The notes beneath the pieces were generated by a model that saw only the letters and a program-made list of their open reading frames with translations, ran no database searches and was not told the origin of the DNA. The translations under genes were made by a program, and so were the position numbers. Shown piece by piece: positions 60,357 through 64,000 of a DNA stretch of 64,000 nucleotides. Source of the stretch: Anaerolineales bacterium (GTDB taxonomy: Bacteria; Chloroflexota; Anaerolineae; Anaerolineales; Villigracilaceae). The DNA is taken from contig JABTUU010000001.1 of NCBI GenBank assembly GCA_015075275.1, positions 496,001 through 560,000 on the forward strand. Reading direction: 5' to 3'. Position 1 is the first letter of the stretch. Each line of letters begins with the position of its first letter.

Positions 60357-60980
60357 ATGATAAAGCGGAAATTCTACGTCGTTTGGAAAGGACGTAAGAC
60401 CGGGGTCTTCACCTCATGGGCGGAATGCGAGAAGCAGGTGAAGGGATTCGTCGGCGCGGAGTTCAAGGCGTTCGAGTCGCTTCGAGAAGCCGAGTCAGCC
60501 ATCCAGTCGAAGTATGAAGCGTTCAAGGGGCGGGCGTCCACAGCAGGGAAGTGGAGAGAATCTGAAACGTCGCCGATCCTTCCTTCGATCTGCGTAGATG
60601 CTTCATGCAGAGGCGCGCCCGGCAAAATGGAATATCGCGGCGTCGAAACGGAATCGGGCAAGGAAATTTTTCGCGCGGGTCCGTATCCCGATGGGACGAA
60701 CAACATCGGCGAATTTCTAGCGATTGTCCACGCGCTCGCTTGGTTGTTGAAATACAAGAGGAATATGCCCGTTTATTCCGATTCTGAAAATGCGATTGCG
60801 TGGGTCGAGATAGGTATGTGCAAAACGAAGTTGAAACACACGGGCAAGAACGCATTGGTGTTTGCGATGATCCGCAGCGCCGAGAACTGGCTGGCTGAAA
60901 ATGAATTGGACGATGACGCGGTATTGAAATGGGATACGGGCGAGTGGGGCGAGAACCCGGCGGATTTTGGAAGAAAGTGA
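60357..60980 (+). CDS. RNase HI with N-terminal viroplasmin-type domain
   Basis: 207 aa from ATG at 60357. First 55 residues form the caulimovirus viroplasmin/RNase H1 N domain (FYVVWKGRKTGVFTSWAECEKQVKGFVGAEFKAFESLREAE), which binds RNA-DNA hybrids. The rest is an RNase H fold: VDASCRGAPGKMEY (Asp), GEFLAIVHAL (Glu), YSDSENAIAWV (Asp), and WDTGEWGENPADF (Asp). All four DEDD residues are visible. It degrades the RNA strand of RNA-DNA hybrids. Ribosome site weak. Confidence 0.88.
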   Translation: MIKRKFYVVWKGRKTGVFTSWAECEKQVKGFVGAEFKAFESLREAESAIQSKYEAFKGRASTAGKWRESETSPILPSICVDASCRGAPGKMEYRGVETESGKEIFRAGPYPDGTNNIGEFLAIVHALAWLLKYKRNMPVYSDSENAIAWVEIGMCKTKLKHTGKNALVFAMIRSAENWLAENELDDDAVLKWDTGEWGENPADFGRK

Positions 60981-60989
60981 TTCTTCACC

Positions 60990-61040
60990 ACGAAGGCTTG
61001 CGCTGAGTTTATCGAAGTGACGCGAAGATCACAAAGGAAA
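60990..61040. repeat. Dispersed-repeat remnant (CTGA..TCGAAG family)
   Basis: Contains CACGAAGGCTTGCGCTGAG then TTTATCGAAG in the 70-bp gap; similar wording to the tract inside the metalloenzyme gene (22641-22720). Confidence 0.4.
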
Positions 61041-61049
61041 AAAGAGTTT

Positions 61050-61613
61050 ATGAAAACTGCATTGCTGGTGATTGATATTCAAAACGATTATTTTGAGGGC
61101 GGAAAGTTTCCGCTTGCGAATCCGTTGGCGGCGGCGAATAAGGCGTATCAGTTGCTCCAGTGTTTTCGCGAGCACGGCGGACATCACGTCCACATTCAGC
61201 ATATTTCGCTCGAACCCGACGCCGCGTTCTTCGTGAAAGGCGAGCGCGGATCGGATATCCACGATTCGGTGGCGCATTTTGAGGGCGAGCCAATTGTGTA
61301 CAAGCATGAAGTCAATGCATTTCAAAACACGAACCTGCTCGAATTGTTGAAAAGTTGGCAGACCGAGCGCGTGGTCGTCACCGGCATGATGACTCACATG
61401 TGCGTGGACGCGACCGCTCGCGCGGCGGTAGATTTCGGCTTCGACGTGATCGTGGCGGAGGACGCCTGTGCAACGCGCGATCTGCAACATGGCGGCACGA
61501 CGATTCCTTCTGAGATGGTTCACAAATCTTTTCTCGCCGCGCTGACGTGGTATGGCAAGGTGATGAAGACGGATGAGGTTATTGCGTTGTTGGCGAGTGA
61601 GATGAGTCGGTGA
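61050..61613 (+). CDS. Isochorismatase-like cysteine hydrolase
   Basis: 187 aa from the ATG at 61050; an upstream frame lacks support. Catalytic triad of the family: Asp9 in LLVIDIQNDYF, the Lys in YKHEVNAFQ, and the Cys in GMMTHMCVDATARAA (about C128). The cis-peptide turn precedes the Cys. Substrate unclear (isochorismate, nicotinamide or other amides); no pathway genes adjoin. Confidence 0.87.
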   Translation: MKTALLVIDIQNDYFEGGKFPLANPLAAANKAYQLLQCFREHGGHHVHIQHISLEPDAAFFVKGERGSDIHDSVAHFEGEPIVYKHEVNAFQNTNLLELLKSWQTERVVVTGMMTHMCVDATARAAVDFGFDVIVAEDACATRDLQHGGTTIPSEMVHKSFLAALTWYGKVMKTDEVIALLASEMSR

Positions 61614-61685
61614 GCAGTAATCAGTGATCAGTCTCTAGTCTCCAATCTCTAATTCTCCAATCCTCAATCGTAAACCGTAAATCGG
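61612..61685. repeat. Dispersed-repeat tract before the Ste24 protease
   Basis: Mixed 'CAGTAATCAGTGATCAG' and 'CTCCAATCTCTAATTCTC' text. The 15-mer at 61651-61665 is identical to 62994-63008 and the 23-mer at 61630-61652 matches the pdhC linker. The reversed CACTG-type text continues inside the protease gene. Confidence 0.65.
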
Positions 61686-61694
61686 AAATCAAAA

Positions 61695-62828
61695 ATGACC
61701 TCCCTCGACCCCGAAAAACAAAAGCAAGCCAAGCAATACGCGCGTATCCGCCGACGATTGTGGCTGGTGGATACGGTTTTCAGCGCGGTATATTTCCTCG
61801 CATGGATTCTCTTTGGCTGGTCAATCTCTTTGCGCGAGTGGCTCACTGGTAACTGGTCACTGTTCACTAACCCGTGGCTCCTCGTCCCCGCGTTCGTTGC
61901 CATCTTCGGCGATATCTTCTTTATTTTGAATCTGCCTCTCGGCTACTACAGCGGATTTGTCCTGCCGCATCGTTTCGGTCAATCGAATCAGACGTTCAAA
62001 GGCTGGATCGTGGATCAACTCAAAGGAATGGCGGTCGGACTTCCCCTCGGCTTGATCCTCATCGAATTGCTGTATCTCGCCCTGCGAGTCACAGGCGATC
62101 TGTGGTGGTTGTGGGCGGCGGCGGGACTGCTCGCCTTCAACGTCCTGCTTATCAACCTCGCACCGATACTCATCATGCCGTTGTTCAATAAATTTGTTCC
62201 GCTGGGCGAGGAACACAAAGACCTGACAGATCGTTTGTTGAAACTTGCCGAGCGCGCAAACACGAAAGTTCGCGGCGTGTTTAAGTTCGACATGTCGAAG
62301 CGCACCAAGTCCGCCAACGCCGCGCTGACGGGAATTGGCAACACACGCCGAATCATCTTGGGCGATACGCTCATCAACGAATTCTCCGCCGATGAAGTGG
62401 AGACTGTGCTTGCCCACGAGTTGGGACATCACGTCAATCGCGATATTCCTGTATTGATCGCGTTTGGAATTGCAAGCACAACGCTTGGATTGTATCTCGC
62501 GTTGCTGGGGTTGAATTGGGCGATTGGCGCGTTCGGTTTCACGTCGCCTGCGGATGTCGCCGCTCTGCCCGCGCTGGGGCTCATCATCGGCGCGTATGAC
62601 CTGCTCACCATGCCGCTCAACAACGCCCTCTCGCGCTGGCGGGAGAACATGGCTGACGATTACGCGCTCAACTCCACGGGGAAGAATGAAGCGTTCGCGT
62701 CTGGGTTCACGCGCTTGGCGAATCAGAACCTCGGCGAAGTTGACCCCGAAAAATGGGTGGTGTTCATGTTCTACTCGCATCCGCCGTTAGGGGAGAGGAT
62801 CGCAAAGGCGCAGGCTTGGAAAGGTTGA
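61695..62828 (+). CDS. Ste24-type CAAX prenyl protease/M48 metallopeptidase
   Basis: 377 aa with about six to seven helices. HExxH in VLAHELGHHVNRD (about 237-241) and the third zinc ligand near RENMADDYALNSTG (E about 319). Resembles Ste24/YggG-like M48 peptidases that quality-control membrane proteins. Residues about 48-57 (LTGNWSLFTN) fall in a repeat-like stretch of DNA (61833-61868). Followed by a strong terminator. Confidence 0.9.
   Translation: MTSLDPEKQKQAKQYARIRRRLWLVDTVFSAVYFLAWILFGWSISLREWLTGNWSLFTNPWLLVPAFVAIFGDIFFILNLPLGYYSGFVLPHRFGQSNQTFKGWIVDQLKGMAVGLPLGLILIELLYLALRVTGDLWWLWAAAGLLAFNVLLINLAPILIMPLFNKFVPLGEEHKDLTDRLLKLAERANTKVRGVFKFDMSKRTKSANAALTGIGNTRRIILGDTLINEFSADEVETVLAHELGHHVNRDIPVLIAFGIASTTLGLYLALLGLNWAIGAFGFTSPADVAALPALGLIIGAYDLLTMPLNNALSRWRENMADDYALNSTGKNEAFASGFTRLANQNLGEVDPEKWVVFMFYSHPPLGERIAKAQAWKG
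61833..61868. repeat. Repeat-like stretch inside the Ste24 protease gene
   Basis: Text ACTGGTAACTGGTCACTG then TTCACTAACC, similar to the complement of the intergenic tract at 61612-61640. Encodes LTGNWSLFTN in frame. Confidence 0.45.
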
Positions 62829-62835
62829 TAAATGC

Positions 62836-62873
62836 AAGACCTCGGAGATTTCAAAAATCTCCGAGGTCTTTTT
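62836..62873 (+). terminator. Terminator of the Ste24 protease gene
   Basis: Perfect 16-bp stem, 62836-62851 against 62855-62870, 3-nt loop, T-run to 62873. Confidence 0.93.
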
Positions 62874-62958
62874 ATAGTTCTTGCACACTTGCCACAACAG
62901 AAACTGGTAAATATGAAACTTCGGGACGTTAAGCGTTGGTATTTTTTCGTGGGCAAAA

Positions 62959-63035
62959 GCGACATGAATGTCGCGTTACGATAACCAGCGATTAATTCTC
63001 CAATCCTCTAATTCTCACCTCGAGCATAATTACCA
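62959..63035. repeat. Short palindrome and repeat tract between terminator and obg
   Basis: GCGACAT-GA-ATGTCGC (62959-62974) is a 7-bp perfect inverted repeat. It runs into AATTCTCCAATCCTC (62994-63008), identical to 61651-61665. Confidence 0.5.
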
Positions 63036-63042
63036 ATTACAT

Positions 63043-64000
63043 TTATTCCTGCCATTCCAATTCAAAATCGCCGATCGCGACCGTATCGCCTTCCTGCACA
63101 CCCGCGCTGCGCAACGCTTCGTCCACGCCGAGGGTTTCCATGATCCTTTGGAAGCGCCGCACTGAACCGTCATGTTCCCACTGAGTCATTGCCGCGGCGC
63201 GTTCGATCGCGGCGCCTGCCACACGCCAGTCTTGCGCCCCTTCGCGCATCACATTGAAATCGCGCGGATCTTCTTTGGTTTTGTACACAGGCAGTGGGGC
63301 TTTGAATAATTCGAGTTCGGGCGTCTCTTGCAAAACTTGATACGCCTTGACCAGCAACTCGCGCGTGTTCGTGCGCGCCAGCGCAGAGATCGTAAACAAC
63401 TCCACCTTGATTTTTTGGAACTGTTTTTGAAGCGCGGAAAGTTTTTCTTGCGCGTCGGGCTGATCAATTTTATTAAGCGCTACGATCTGCGGCTTCTTCG
63501 CAAGGTTCGCGTCGAACAACGCCAACTCCGAATTGATCTGGCTGTAATCGGCGAACGGGTCATCGGACAACCCATCGAGCAGATGGATCAACACGCGCGT
63601 GCGTTGGATGTGGCGCAGGAAGTCGTGTCCCAGCCCCGCGCCGTGACTCGCGCCCTCGATCAGACCGGGGATGTCTGCCAGCACAACCGAAGCGTTCACG
63701 TCAATCTCAGCGACTCCGAGATTCGGCTCCAGCGTGGTGAATGGATACGCCGCGATCTTCGGTCTCGCGTTCGTCAATACCGAGAGCAACGTGGATTTGC
63801 CCGCGTTGGGGACGCCGATCAAGCCGAGGTCGGCGATCAACTTCAATTCCAGTCTGAGGCGTTTTTCTTCGTGGGGCGCGCCTTTTTCTGCGATGCGCGG
63901 CGCCTGATTGCGCGAGGTCGCGAAGTGCTGGTTGCCGCGTCCGCCGCGACCGCCCCTGCAGACGATAAATTGTTGTTTTGGCTGCGTTAAGTCGCCGATG
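63043..64000 (-). CDS. obg: GTPase Obg/CgtA, 3' part (N-terminus beyond window)
   Basis: The open frame continues on the minus strand past 64000, so only the last about 319 residues are present. The Gly-rich end of the Obg fold is visible (CRGGRGGRGNQHFATSRNQAP), followed by the G domain: GVPNAGKSTLLSVL (G1), YPFTTLEPNLG (G2), DIPGLIEGASHGAGLGHDFLRHI (G3) and ALNKIDQPD (G4). The C-terminal OCT domain follows (YKTKEDPRDFNVMREG to EWQE). A ribosome-assembly GTPase, usually essential. An internal ATG at 63846 is not the true start. Confidence 0.95.
   Translation of the reverse strand, partial: IGDLTQPKQQFIVCRGGRGGRGNQHFATSRNQAPRIAEKGAPHEEKRLRLELKLIADLGLIGVPNAGKSTLLSVLTNARPKIAAYPFTTLEPNLGVAEIDVNASVVLADIPGLIEGASHGAGLGHDFLRHIQRTRVLIHLLDGLSDDPFADYSQINSELALFDANLAKKPQIVALNKIDQPDAQEKLSALQKQFQKIKVELFTISALARTNTRELLVKAYQVLQETPELELFKAPLPVYKTKEDPRDFNVMREGAQDWRVAGAAIERAAAMTQWEHDGSVRRFQRIMETLGVDEALRSAGVQEGDTVAIGDFELEWQE

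Noticed and set aside
61857..62780. 307-codon minus-strand ORF under the Ste24 protease
   Set aside because: Fully overlaps a well-supported gene; composition is antisense (Arg/Gln-rich) and no start signals.

Overview
This 64 kb window looks like chromosomal DNA from an Anaerolineae-type Chloroflexota (inference from gene content; no rRNA or other phylogenetic marker is present beyond obg, murJ and the glycolytic genes). Pointers are the many lipoproteins with Thr/Pro-rich linkers after the lipobox, an NBR1-type Ig lipoprotein, LysM plus M23 lipoproteins in tandem, a cofD-like/gapA/pgk/tpiA cluster, and mid-50s G+C. I see no tRNA, rRNA, CRISPR array, IS element, phage or plasmid gene. About 54 protein genes fill the window and no gap exceeds 300 bp.

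Layout. 1-2.9 kb (minus): a truncated lipoprotein, an acetylpolyamine amidohydrolase-type deacetylase, a glycerophosphodiesterase and a small membrane protein. 3.0-6.4 kb (plus): pyruvate dehydrogenase E1alpha (two compensating frameshifts), E1beta and E2, behind a promoter and an attenuator-like hairpin. 6.5-13.2 kb: a BASS-family transporter, then minus-strand secreted amidohydrolase-discoidin, membrane, NBR1-Ig and Ig/LysM surface proteins. 13.4-16.2 kb: a large XRE-STAND-TPR protein divergent from them. 16.2-28.3 kb: a giant beta-helix surface protein, hemW, a lipoprotein, a phosphoglycerate mutase-like metalloenzyme, an AlkZ-related protein, three small envelope membrane proteins, a cyclic-nucleotide-binding protein, a TlpA-like thioredoxin and an OsmC protein. 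28.3-36.8 kb: a cell-wall block with three paralogous LysM-M23 lipoproteins, a GH25-SH3x3-NAGPA protein and a DUF3048 lipoprotein carrying an inserted SdrD-B-like domain. 36.8-47.8 kb: HIT hydrolase, xseA-xseB, DUF212 membrane protein, murJ, phospholipase D-like lipoprotein, CpXC protein, histidine kinase, class III aminotransferase and ROK sugar kinase. 47.9-53.1 kb: YvcK/CofD-like factor, gapA, pgk, tpiA and an HExxH membrane protein. 53.1-64 kb: a nitrate/taurine-type ABC transporter lacking a binding protein, a K+/H+ antiporter, thiolase, a Gmad2 lipoprotein, RNase HI-like protein, isochorismatase-like hydrolase, Ste24-type protease and the 3' part of obg.

The most notable pattern is regulatory. 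About a dozen genes have a -10 hexamer (often exactly TATAAT) ending 6-7 nt before the start codon and no Shine-Dalgarno, so they are probably transcribed as leaderless mRNAs. In the murJ/phospholipase D intergenic region one perfect palindrome, CGATTATAATCG, supplies the -10 for both divergent leaderless genes. Other genes here have good AGGAG-type sites, so the two modes coexist.

A second theme is short dispersed repeats. They lie between genes but also inside coding sequences: the pdhC linker, a loop of the phosphoglycerate mutase-like enzyme, the Ste24 protease, and the murJ C-terminus. In front of pgk a repeat abuts and partly forms the -10. All functions are inferred from motifs read by eye; no database search was run.
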